Positions 1 through 9,526 of a stretch of 64,000 bases of DNA are shown piece by piece. A program made the translations under genes and the position numbers. Under the pieces are notes generated by a model, which searched no databases, had not been told where the DNA came from, and saw only the letters and a program-made list of their open reading frames with translations. The DNA is taken from assembly GCA_949825045.1 (NCBI GenBank), contig OX463813.1, positions 6,696,001 through 6,760,000 of the forward strand. Reading direction: 5' to 3'. Positions within the stretch are counted from its first letter, which is position 1, and each line of letters opens with the position of its first letter. The stretch is from Argyresthia goedartella (Eukaryota > Arthropoda > Insecta > Lepidoptera > Argyresthiidae).

Positions 1-893
1 AAGAAAGAACTTAGAGATAGCGTGATTTATTTGAACTACCTTTGTCTACGATTAACAGATCGTACGGGTTGTGATTGTCAAAGTTTGTGCGTATCTTCGT
101 GCGCCCTTATTCTCGGTAGAGAGCCGCTTAGGACAAAAAATCTCCGATTTTATTGTTGTTATTGTTCATCAGTGGAAGTTTTTGTTAATTGCCTGTTTTC
201 TGGAAGATGGTGAAATGATCCTTTTATGATGTGCAATTGTTGGCTGTTTCTCGCTATTTCTCAGAATATGCAGTTATGTAGTAGACGGGCTTGCATTATT
301 GTTTTATTTTTGTGGGCTTGTCGGACCGGATAATGTTAGAAATAGTTAAGTTTTGTTTTACTGTTATTGGGTAGGTTCCTGCCTAGTTTTGTATTTAGGT
401 ATACCTCTCTCCTACCTACTAATACGGCACTGTGCCTGTGGGATAGTTTGGAGTTGGCGTAGTAATTTGAAGCGAGCGTGGTATCTGTTTATGAAATGGT
501 ATTTAGCATTACGAAGGGGGTTACCTGCCAGATATAGAGTTCGTTTTGCCTTTTGATCTGAGTTAGGGCTATCATAATCGCAGCGATCTCACCAGGTTGT
601 TGCTCAGCTAGTGAGACTCATTGCACTGATATCACCTACTTCAATTCACTTCATTAGTGCATATTACTTAGGTTGCATGTTAGGTCCGTGACTCGGGTCG
701 AGGTTCAGTCCGTGAACAAGGCCCTAAAGATGAAGTACCCGGTTGTATCTGACCCGGCGGAGGGGGATGCATGTGTTTGTGGCGTGTGAGTGTATGTGTC
801 GGTACGGTAAGTATCAAAGTCATTGGTCATCTTATCTTGAGTTGTGCATTTTGGGTAGGCCGGGGGAAGGTGTTTAGATTTACCGCTATCATA
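1..893. other. Flank of the OTU ORF, no gene recognised
   Basis: No convincing coding region is seen on either strand; the short open frames here show no recognisable domain. Two blocks, around 195-290 and 570-598, loosely resemble blocks around 9795-9895 and 10255-10296 in the same orientation, for example a shared GATCTCACCAGGTTG. These resemblances lie on either side of the OTU ORF and may be remnants of flanking direct repeats. Confidence 0.3.
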
Positions 894-1245
894 TTATCTG
901 TTTTTGGGGCGGGTGGAACTTGAGTGTACTTTGGTTGTCGCGCTGTATTTTGGTATGGGAAAAGTGAGATGCTGTAGATTTGACTGGTTGTTGATTACGT
1001 TTTGGTGCTCTATTATGTATGCGCTGTCATAGTGGCTGTCGGAAAAGGTCAAGTTGATAGTTCCGACTGCGTTATATTCTTGTTGGGGGCTATATATGAT
1101 TGATGGGCCATTTTGTTGATGGATCGCTACACTTATTACGTAGAACTCTGCGGCTGCTATGATAATTTCTTCACCTCCCCACGTGCCCTGTATGTGGAGA
1201 TTTTTTATGTACTCAGTGAAAGCTTCTGCGTTTGGTGCGTCGATC
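894..1245 (-). CDS. OTU-domain cysteine protease ORF, C-terminal part (split by provirus)
   Basis: This is the continuation of the minus-strand ORF that begins at 9526. If the provirus at 1246-9361 and one GATC copy are ignored, the frame runs uninterrupted for about 170 codons to a TAA near 894. This part holds the conserved GTWGGEE block (about residues 74-80) and the putative catalytic His in SHYDSA (His125). Together with PRDGNCLF in the first part, these are the three signature blocks of OTU deubiquitinases of the OTUD3/OTUD5 type. Such proteins cleave ubiquitin or related modifiers. No exon-intron structure is seen, and no other domain is attached. It could be a single-exon host gene, a retrocopy, or the OTU domain that some transposons carry. 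The provirus now separates it from its N-terminus. Confidence 0.7.
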
Positions 1246-1467
1246 TGTTATATCCCCTCTATGTATGGTGAATTGCTGATGATCCTGCTTCATCATCATT
1301 TAACTAGGCCCTGTACTGATGAAGTCGTTGGCGAGGAGTCAGTCTCTCTCCGCCGGTCATACCGTAGACACACATATTTCTAATCCCGATCTTTGAATAT
1401 ATTCTATTATTATAGTTTAAAAGTGTTTCTTCTTTTTAAAAAGAGAATTCGCGGACCCCTTATAACA
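1246..1467 (+). repeat. 5' LTR of the errantivirus
   Basis: A 222-bp direct repeat of 9145-9361. It starts TGTTATATCC and ends CCTTATAACA, giving a 7-bp inverted terminal match (TGTTATA/TATAACA). Differences from the 3' copy include a short extra segment near 1420 (tttaaaagtg versus agtg) and a few substitutions. Confidence 0.93.
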
Positions 1468-1468
1468 T

Positions 1469-1487
1469 TGGTGGCAGCGAGAAGGGA
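1469..1487 (+). other. Predicted tRNA primer-binding site
   Basis: TGGTGGCAGCGAGAAGGGA begins one base after the 5' LTR. The leading TGG complements the CCA end of a tRNA. The CGCTGCCA-type 3' acceptor end it would pair with looks like a leucine tRNA. The exact tRNA is inferred from memory of tRNA-Leu acceptor ends. Confidence 0.6.
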
Positions 1488-1987
1488 TCTCAAAAGGTCC
1501 CCGGACGTCTCCTTCAGTTCCATATAAAAGTGTGTGAAAGTGCAAAACGAGAGACTCAAAATACCTCAAGTTTATCAGCGAGTTCACTGTACGCTAAATG
1601 GATCAGGAGAATAACACCAGCAGCGAGTTACCTTCTGCAACCCAGCACCGACTCCAATATTCTAGTTCCAGCACAAACCCAGTTCCAGTTACATTCGAGT
1701 TCCAGGAAAGTTCCAGCATACATTCCAGTCCTTCTACGTCGTTCTGAACCAAATACCAATTCAGACCATAATTTCGTCACATCGAGTAACATCATGCCAG
1801 CTATCATCTACCTTCTAATGTGAGTACATTCCAGTTTAAAGTGAAAGTGCATACCTAAAAGTGTCCCACAAAAGTTTTATTCATTGACATTAAATTAACA
1901 AACTGTAGTGTAACCGAGTTCACGAATTGTCTCATTCTTATCTCAATTGTGTTATTGTTTGGACTGAGTGTCGCCCACGCATCTATA
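1488..1987 (+). other. Errantivirus leader with signal-peptide-like open stretch
   Basis: Untranslated leader between the primer-binding site and the gag ATG. In the gag frame it is open from 1859 to the ATG at 1988, with no ATG of its own. The last 20 or so codons are strongly hydrophobic (LILISIVLLFGLSVAHAS) and end in an Ala-His-Ala type signal-peptidase site. In errantiviruses env is made from a spliced mRNA that uses a leader exon, so this stretch might have supplied the env signal peptide. That role is an inference; the segment lacks an in-frame ATG here. Confidence 0.4.
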
Positions 1988-2964
1988 ATGGGAAAAGATA
2001 AAGACGAAGCAGGACCGTCTAAAGGCGTAGAGCTTAGTATTCTATTGAAATTTATAAACAAATTCGATGGCAGTCGCGACAGACTTGCTCCATTTTTAAA
2101 CAATTGCCAAAACGCGATAGACCTTGCTTCGCCTTCCCAGCAAATTATATTATTTAAATATATTGTAAGCCAATTGGAAGGACGCGCGGAAATCATCAGT
2201 TAGAAGATTTTCTGAAAAATCAGTTTGGCGAGAAAAAACATTATGCCGCCTTATTATCTGAGCTGCAAGATTGTCGCCAGCTTAGTAACGAAGCGGTTAA
2301 TCAGTTCGGCCTCCGCGTAGAATCCTGCTTAGCAAAATTAATAACTGAAATAAATATTACTATACCAACCAAATTAAAAGGAGAACTGACTGGCCGCATC
2401 GCCGCAATGCAAGACCTCGCATTACACGCATTCGTGACCGGGTTGAACCCAAGACTGGCAACCGTTATTCGATGCCGTAATCCCTCAACCCTCAATGAGG
2501 CAATAAGCTTTGCCTCATCTGAAGAAAAAATATTACAGGCAACACTTAAGAAACATCCAACTTCACATAGCGGTGCCAACTCCTACCAGAACCGTCCACA
2601 ACAATCATCGAATTTCCAAAATCAGAATCGTTACCAACATCCTAACAATTATCAAAATCCATCTCAACGGTCAGGCCAGTTCCAGCGTCCTCAGAACCGA
2701 GGATTTCAGAATCGTGCAGGGATAAACATTACCAACGAGTCCAACGACAATGGTCAAAATAATTCTAGTTCTCGTCCTGTCTGTCGATATTGCAAAAACG
2801 AGGGACACCTCATTAAAGACTGCCGTAAACGCGAATTCAACAACAAACGTTTCGGCAACTATCAAAATCAAGGCCAGTTTAGCCACCCTGTACACCATGT
2901 TGACTTACCCTCATTCGATCAGGAAAGTGAAGGAGTCGACGAAATCGATAATTTAAACGAATAG
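1988..2964 (+). pseudogene. gag: Errantivirus gag (capsid/nucleocapsid), frame-broken
   Basis: Gag starts at ATG 1988 (MGKDKDEAGPSKGVELS) and is open to the stop at 2201-2203. Similar protein continues in another frame from about 2190 through a capsid-like region to 2964. The second part has a low-complexity Asn/Gln-rich stretch (about 2580-2760) and one CCHC zinc knuckle (CRYCKNEGHLIKDC, about 2788-2830) that binds RNA. Gag normally assembles the particle. The break near 2190-2203 is a frame change and probably a small deletion, so no full-length Gag is made from this copy. The reading frame ends at TAG 2962-2964, overlapping the pol frame. Confidence 0.88.
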
Positions 2965-2998
2965 GTTTTCCTGTACGGTGTCGCGCGGGAAATGAACC
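2952..2998 (+). promoter_or_regulatory. Predicted -1 ribosomal frameshift site between gag and pol
   Basis: The heptamer TTTAAAC at 2952-2958 is read T TTA AAC in the gag frame, the classic X XXY YYZ slippery form. It sits two codons before the gag stop at 2962. The pol frame is open from here onward in the -1 frame. Five bases downstream, 2964-2971 (GGTTTTCC) can pair with 2988-2998 (GGAA...AACC) as a bulged stem, the usual stimulator position. Function is inferred from the motif and layout. Confidence 0.75.
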
Positions 2999-3080
2999 AT
3001 CAAAAGCCGATACTTTCTCATCCCAAAATCTGACTAAACAACAGTCTACGCCACAGGGTAACCAGCCCCACCGGAAAGAC

Positions 3081-3332
3081 AAATCCTCTGAATCTATACG
3101 CCCAGCAGCGGCTTCCAAATCCTCTGAATCTATACGCCCAGCAGCGGCTTCCAAATCCTCTGAATCTATACGCCCAGCAGCGGCTTCCAAATCCTCTGAA
3201 TCTATACGCCCAGCAGCGGCTTCCAAATCCTCTGAATCTATACGCCCAGCAGCGGCTTCAAAATCCTCTGAATCCATACGTCCAACAACGGCTTCTAAAT
3301 CCTCTGAGTCCATACCCACAGCAGCGACATCT
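3081..3332 (+). repeat. Seven 36-bp tandem repeats, in frame in pol
   Basis: Seven consecutive 36-bp units, each encoding 12 residues of the type KSSESIRPAAAS in the pol frame, between the frameshift site and the protease. Units 1-5 are nearly identical, unit 6 has several changes and unit 7 is the most diverged. This suggests recent expansion from the 5' side. The repeat also makes a long spurious open frame on the minus strand. Confidence 0.95.
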
Positions 3333-5406
3333 GAAAAAATATATCAAATTAATACAGATCCATTAAAAAAGTACTTACCCTATATTGAAATACTTACCTC
3401 CGTTTCTACCCGACCCTTGACGCTTTTAGTTGATAGTGGTGCATCCGTAAGCTTGATCAAGAAAAGCTCTGTTGAGATAATGCCTGAAATTCTAAGAGAT
3501 AAAATATCATTTTCAGGAATAGGACAAACTGAAAACCCGATGTCTTCTCCAGGTCGAATCGTGATTGAGTTCAATTCAATAACTCACCAGTTCTATGTCG
3601 CATCTGGAATCACAATACCATATGACGGTATTTTAGGAAATGACCTTTTTACAAAAACAGACTGTAAAATCGATTATACTAAACAAACTCTCACGATTGA
3701 CAAGACACAATTACTCCTGAAATTTCCACCTACATACACAATTTCTCCACGAACACAGATGGTAATCGAGTGTTCTGTACAGAATCCTGAAGTAGGAGAA
3801 GGTTTCGTATTAGACCAAAATTCAATAGAGTCTTTACTAATTGCTAACTGCATAGTTAAAGTAAAGAATAACTCTAGAATAAATATATCCGTCGTTAATA
3901 TCTCCGAATCCCCCATAGTTGTGAATTCCAAATTGAATATTAAATTAATTCCAGTGAATGAAATATTTAATGAGCACCACGAAGTTAATCATTTTTCCTC
4001 CAAAAGGAAAATAGATGCTGTTAACCGTACTACTGAAGTATTAAATCAGTTACGAATATCACATTTGAACAAAGAAGAAAAAAGGTGTCTAAATGAGCTC
4101 TGTTCTAACTATTCTGACATTTTTCACCTACCCGATGATAATTTAACTACGACGGATATCCTGAAACATGAAATAAATACGTCCTCCTCTGTTCCCGTAA
4201 ATACGAAGTCTTACAGATTCCCGGAAATACATAAACAAGAAGTACAATCGCAGGTAAATAAAATGCTTCGTCAGGGTATAATAAAACCCTCAACATCCCC
4301 TTGGTCTTCCCCAATATGGGTTGTTCCAAAAAAAATTGATGCTTCAGGTGAACGTAAGTGGCGGGTCGTCATTGATTACCGCAAACTTAACGATATCACC
4401 ATCGGAGATTCCTATCCGATTCCGAATATTTCTGAAATTCTTGACCAATTAGGGAAATGCAAGTACTTCAGTACTCTTGACCTTGCTTCCGGTTTTCATC
4501 AGATCCCAATGGCTGATAACGATGCTTCAAAAACCGCGTTCTCAGTCCCTCAGGGACATTTCGAATTTACGCGAATGCCCTTTGGTCTAAAAATTGCTCC
4601 CTCAACTTTTCAGAGACTAATGAATTTAGCTCTTTCAGGCCTTCAAGGAATAGAATGTTTTGTCTATCTCGACGACATTGTCATCTATTCTTTCGATTTG
4701 GAAACTCACATCAAAAATCTATCCGAAAGTTTCCAAAGGCTCCGTGACTTCAATCTGAAACTTCAGCCGGATAAGTGCGAGTTCCTCCGTAACGAAGTAT
4801 CTTATCTTGGTCATATCATCACCGATCAAGGTGTCAAGCCAAATCCTGAGAAAATCAGAGCTGTTCAAGAATTTCCATTACCCAAATGTCCTAAAGACAT
4901 AAAATCATTCCTTGGGCTCGTGTCTTATTACCGGAGACTTATCCCGGAATTATCTAAAATCGCCAAACCCCTAACTTCTCTCCTTAAAAAGGACACTCCA
5001 TTCAATTGGGAACATGAACATCAATTATCATTTGAGACTTTAAAAAATTCATTGACATCGGCTCCCTTGTTGGCATACCCCGATTTTTCCAAACCCTTTG
5101 TACTCACCTGTGACGCATCAAATTATGCGATTTCAGCTATCCTTTCTCAAGGGCCTATTGGCAAAGATCGCCCTATTGCCTATTCATCTCGGACTTTGAA
5201 TAAAGCCGAATGTTATTACAGCGTTACTGAAAAGGAATGTTTGGCTATCATTTTTGGTACCAGAGTCTTCCGGCCATATCTCTATGGCCGCCGTTTCAAA
5301 ATCGTGACCGACCACCGCCCATTAAAATGGCTTTTCAATTGTAAAGAACCCGGTTCTAAATTAGTTAGGTGGCGACTGAAATTAGAAGAATTTGACTATG
5401 AAATTG

Positions 5407-7235
5407 AGTATAAAAAGGGTAAAAGCTGATGCGTTGTCTCGTTACCCTGTAAATCCGATTCTCCATAATGATACTGATCCTGAAGCCTCAACCTTACAAA
5501 CACAATCTAATGAGCCACAACCATCAACGTCAACTCAAGATCCTGATCTTGACTCAATTCAATTGAGTGACTTAATAGATCTCGGCGATGATAATATAAG
5601 CCCTTACGGCGATAACATAGATTTCACTCCCCCCGATCTTCCATTTTCACCACACCCTGAAACGCCAGCAGAATCACCTCAAATCATACACTCTCCCAAC
5701 AACGACTACTCCCAATTTCTGAAATCATTTTCCAACAAAAACGAAACATATAACACACACATAAACGAATGTAATGAAAATTTGCTGAAAACTCAATACA
5801 AAACCATCCTTGTTCCCACATCAATAGATCTTGACGAATCAAATATGTATATCCAAGACCTATTATCTGAAATGGAAAATCCAACAGAACTTCTAAATAG
5901 CGAGAGAGAGCTACATTCGTTCAAAAAAATTGAAAACAAAGGAAAAACTTATTACTTACTATTCACAAAAGTCTATCATTTTGATTCCTGCAATTATCCA
6001 GAAATATTCCAATGTCTGAAATCGGTTAAAAATGATTTATCCGAAAATGTTACGGAAATTGCTATATCAGACTTCCAAAATCCATTCGACAAACATGCTT
6101 TCACAAAAATCTATGGCATGATTATGTATTTATTTCACAATAGCCAGATCAATGTCAACATTTGCCACAACACCATAATTTATGCCGTCCCTTCAGAAAT
6201 AGCAAAGATTTTAAAAGAGAATCATGATATACCAATTGCAGGCCATTTAGGTTCCACCAGGATGTACAATAGAATCAAACAGCGTTATTACTGGAAAAAT
6301 ATGCGATCAGACATTGAACTGTATGTAAAAAACTGCAAGTCATGTCAATCCAACAAAGCCTTTCGTAAAATAAACAGATCTCCCATGCAAATAACCACAA
6401 CATCAACTCGTCCATTTGACCGTATCAGTTTAGACATAGTTGGACCATTACCTGAAGCCGGACTTTCGAAGCTAAGATTTATTCTTACCCTCCAAGATGA
6501 TTTGACAAAATACTCGATTGCTTACCCCATCTCGAATGCCACAGCAGAAGAATGCTGTGAATGCCTCGTTCATTTCATATCGCTCTTTGGAATCCCCAAA
6601 ATGATTTTAACCGATCAAGGGACTAACTTCACTGCCGACCTTTTTAAACGTACTTGCGAATTCCTTAAGATAAAACAAATCTGGTCTTCACCATATCACC
6701 CTCAAACCCAAGGCGCAATTGAAAGGAGCCATTCTACGCTGAAAGAATACTTAAAATCGTATGTAAATGAAAACCAAAATAATTGGCATAAATTTGTGTA
6801 CACAGCAATGCTAGCATATAATAGTAATACCCACTGCACAACCCAATTTACACCTTTCGAGCTGATGTTTGGACATAAGCCACATATCCCTGACTCTGTC
6901 TTTAATCTACGCTCAGATGTTACTTATCCAGAGTATGTAAAATGCTTAACCACCGATTAAAACTATCCCGCGAAAAGGCTTTAGAAAATATCCGGCTCTC
7001 CAAAGAAAAATCCAAGGCTTATTATGACAGACAAACCAGAATCTCTACATACAAAGTTGGCGATATGGTATACTTAAGAAACCATCTCAGATTGCGAAAA
7101 GCCCTTTCACCAATCTGGAAAGGCCCATATAAGGTGGTTAAAATACATGGAAACAACACATTGTCATTGCTAATAAACAGACGCCATGTTAAACACCACT
7201 ATGACCAAGTGAAACCAGCACATGAATGTGAATAA
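5407..7235 (+). pseudogene. pol: Errantivirus pol part 2: integrase
   Basis: Integrase region in a frame different from the RT. It holds an HHCC zinc-binding domain (H...GHLG, then CKSCQS, about 6225-6355). The DDE catalytic core shows LDIVGPLPE (about 6430), LTDQGTNF (about 6607) and QGAIERSH (about 6710). A second frame change near 6945-6957 moves the C-terminal domain (KVGDMVYLRN, about 7055, and WKGPYKVVKI) into a third frame ending at 7235. Integrase inserts proviral DNA; both breaks make this copy inactive in cis. The 65-bp gap to the env acceptor is AT-rich and non-coding. Confidence 0.9.
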
Positions 7236-7285
7236 CCCCTTAGATAGGTAAGATATGTAGTTAAGTTCTAATTTTAATGTAGTTA

Positions 7286-7299
7286 TTAAATTTTTCCAG
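7286..7299 (+). promoter_or_regulatory. Predicted splice acceptor for env subgenomic mRNA
   Basis: A pyrimidine-rich tract followed by CAG (ttttccag) ends at 7299, just before the env open frame, which itself lacks a suitable ATG at its start. Errantivirus env is expressed from a spliced RNA, so an acceptor is expected here. The donor was not located with confidence. Confidence 0.55.
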
Positions 7300-9095
7300 A
7301 TTTATTGTGAACAATCACAATCAAGTTCTGGCTACTAGCGTCGAACCGATCACCAAGGGTCCTGGGATACTCTTTAACCCAATTGGTACATTACGTGTCG
7401 TGGATGACCATTTTCACGTAGTTATTCCAATAGACATCTCTTACGTTAACCATCACCTGGAAAATATTCGTGAAACCTTTAGTACTGTCAGATTCCTATG
7501 TCAACAGAATGAACCCATTAGAGGTCAATGTCACAACATGATGCAACCACTCGATTCGCTCTTCAGCGATATTCTACGAGACCATAACTCTATTTCCCAT
7601 CTCACCTCAAGTAGTCCAACTAGAAGGTCAGCCTGGTTCTCGGGCGTCGGAACTGTATTTAAACACATATTTGGCACCCTAAGTGAAGAGGATGCTGAAA
7701 AATATAATAATGCTATTCGAATACTTTACGATAACGATAGTAAACTTACAAATTCTTTGACGGACAGCATTATTGTATCTCAATCGGCAATTTCAAATCT
7801 TAACCGATCCCTGTACGAACTAAATAAAAATGAAGCCATACTGGACGCCACTCTTGAAAATTTAACCCATTCATTAAACAATGTTTCCAAAATAATGAAT
7901 GAACTTGCATTCGAAGATCAAATAACTCACACATTGAACAGTTTGCAAGCCAATATGATCACATTATCATTTAAAGTTGAAGATATTGTAAATTCTGTAC
8001 TATTTACTAAAACAAATACTTTGCATCCTTCAATAATTACTCATAAACAGCTGTATAACGAAATTTTAAAACATGTCAATTTAATGCCTAAATATAAAAA
8101 CTTCCCTGTTGATTTACACCTGAATAATATACATTTACTGATGAATCTTTCAGAATTGATATCATACTTCTTAGATAATAACCTATTTTTTATAGTGAAG
8201 ATTCCTTTAGTCACACTCACAGAGTTTAATCTGTTTAAAAATATACCTGTGCCTACACCTTTAAATGTTAATAAATCAAACACATTTTCAATGATATTTA
8301 ACTGAAAAACCATTTAATGCCTTAACATAAGACAAAACTGTGTATGTGACTCTGGAAAACCTTCAGAAATGTAAAACTATCTTTGAGGACAAATTTATGT
8401 GTGACGAAACCGAAATCTTCAGTGTTATTGGGTATCCATCCTGTGAAACCGAAATTATGACAAAAGCTATCACTCATATGCCTAACCAGTGTAACCATAA
8501 ATTTCTCTTCGGATATATAGACATTTGGCACAGATTAAGTAATGACAAATGGATTTTTATCCAATCTGAATCTACTAAGCTTTCGATAGACTGTAATAAC
8601 AACCTCACGGAATTAACAATATCCGGTGCAGGCGTACTGAATATTGAACCTGAGTGTATAGCGTATTGTAGAAGCAATAAGCTATTAAGTAAATCTAACC
8701 CTAAGGTATCTATAATTAACATGAGACCTGAATATAGTATAACTGACGATAAATGCTGTAACATACAAAAATTCAAAGATTTAAACTTGGACACTTCACA
8801 TCAGAGTATTTCGAATATCAACCTAGATAATCTTAAATATTTAAAATTACTCTCTGATCAAAATATCGAAAACCTAAAATCTGTAAAACCATCAGAACAA
8901 TTTGTAAACCATGTCAGTTTTCCAATTTTTAGTGTATTATCAATTATCTTTTGTGTTAGTGTTATAATTTTATATTTTTGTAAAAAGTATGAGTATCTAC
9001 AATCCCTTATCTGTAAAGATCAAAGTGATCCTGAAAACCCAGAAATTCAAATAGCCGATGAATCTGATCCTGGTCCGCGACTTTGTATTGACTGA
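7300..9095 (+). pseudogene. env: Errantivirus env (F-like fusion envelope), frame-broken
   Basis: Two open pieces: about 7301-8305 and 8340-9095 in another frame. The first has a basic cleavage-like site followed by a fusion-peptide-like segment (TRRSAWFSGVGTVFKHIFG, about 7617-7673), the signature of baculovirus F-like envelopes, and then Leu/Asn-rich helical segments. The second has many cysteines, a single transmembrane segment (FSVLSIIFCVSVIILYFC, about 8928-8981) and a short cytoplasmic tail ending at 9095. A frame change or stop between 8305 and 8340 disrupts it. The protein would mediate membrane fusion in an infectious errantivirus. The piece lacks its own ATG, consistent with splicing to a leader exon. 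Family call is from motif recognition. Confidence 0.82.
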
Positions 9096-9144
9096 ATTTC
9101 ATCTGAAACTTACATGAAATTCGGTAAGTTTCATCTCACACTGC

Positions 9145-9361
9145 TGTTATATCCCCTCTATGTATGGTGAATTGCTGATGAACCTGCTTCATCATCATTT
9201 AACTAGGCCCTGTACTGATGAAGTCGTTGGCGAGGAGTCAGTCTCTCTCCGCCGGTCATACCGTAGACACACATATTTCTAATCCCGATCTTTGAATATA
9301 TTCTATTATTATAGTAGTGTTTCTTTTTTTTAAAAAGAGAATTCGCGGACCCCTTATAACA
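9145..9361 (+). repeat. 3' LTR of the errantivirus
   Basis: A 217-bp direct repeat of 1246-1467 with the same TGTTATA/TATAACA ends, followed by the GATC target duplication. The bases just upstream (tttcatctcacactgc) are not purine-rich, so no clear polypurine tract is seen. Confidence 0.93.
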
Positions 9362-9365
9362 GATC

Positions 9366-9526
9366 GCAAGTTTGATGCGTGGATAATTGCTGTAAGCTTC
9401 CACGTATCTAGCTAAGTCGCTTCTGATGTGGGTATGGTTGAATGTCGCTCCAAACAGATGGTTGATTTGGTCTGCAATTGCACGGAATAGGCAGTTTCCA
9501 TCTCTGGGCATTGGTAGAGTTTCCAT
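9366..9526 (-). CDS. OTU-domain cysteine protease ORF, N-terminal part (split by provirus)
   Basis: Starts at ATG 9526 (METLPMP) with an in-frame stop a few codons upstream. It reads directly into PRDGNCLFRAIADQ, where Asp9 and Cys12 are the expected OTU catalytic residues, and then a helical stretch (RSDLARYVEAY). The frame meets the 3' LTR target duplication at 9362-9365 and resumes in phase at 1245 on the other side of the provirus. The complete ORF would be about 170 residues, the length of a bare OTU domain. As it stands the gene is interrupted by 8.1 kb of retroelement. Whether it was a host gene or part of an older mobile element cannot be settled here. Confidence 0.72.

Larger units (their letters stand above)
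2952..5429 (+). pseudogene. pol: Errantivirus pol part 1: protease, reverse transcriptase, RNase H
   Basis: Open in one frame from the slippery site to TGA 5427-5429. After the Ser/Arg/Ala-rich repeat comes an aspartic protease motif (LLVDSGASVSLI, about 3420-3455). Then comes a Ty3/gypsy reverse transcriptase with VIDYRKLND (about 4369) and the catalytic FVYLDDIVIYS (about 4660), followed by RNase H (LTCDASNYAISAILS, about 5105, and VTDHRPLKWL near 5305). The frame breaks at about 5420, exactly at the RNase H/integrase linker where a conserved ADALSR motif continues in another frame. No single Pol polyprotein can therefore be made from this copy. Confidence 0.92.
1246..9361 (+). mobile_element. 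Errantivirus-like Ty3/gypsy LTR retroelement (full length, decayed)
   Basis: An 8.1-kb provirus bounded by two LTRs with matching ends (TGTTATA...TATAACA) and flanked by a GATC duplication at 1242-1245 and 9362-9365. The order is LTR, primer-binding site, leader, gag, pol (protease, RT, RNase H, integrase), env, LTR. The env resembles the baculovirus F-like envelope carried by insect errantiviruses. The LTRs are 222 and 217 bp with few differences, so the insertion is not ancient. Even so, gag has one break, pol two and env one, so this copy is defective. It landed inside an OTU-domain ORF on the opposite strand. Confidence 0.93.

Noticed and set aside
2879..3319. 146-codon open frame on the minus strand with 12-residue repeats
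   Set aside because: It is the reverse complement of the in-frame minisatellite in pol and has no other support.
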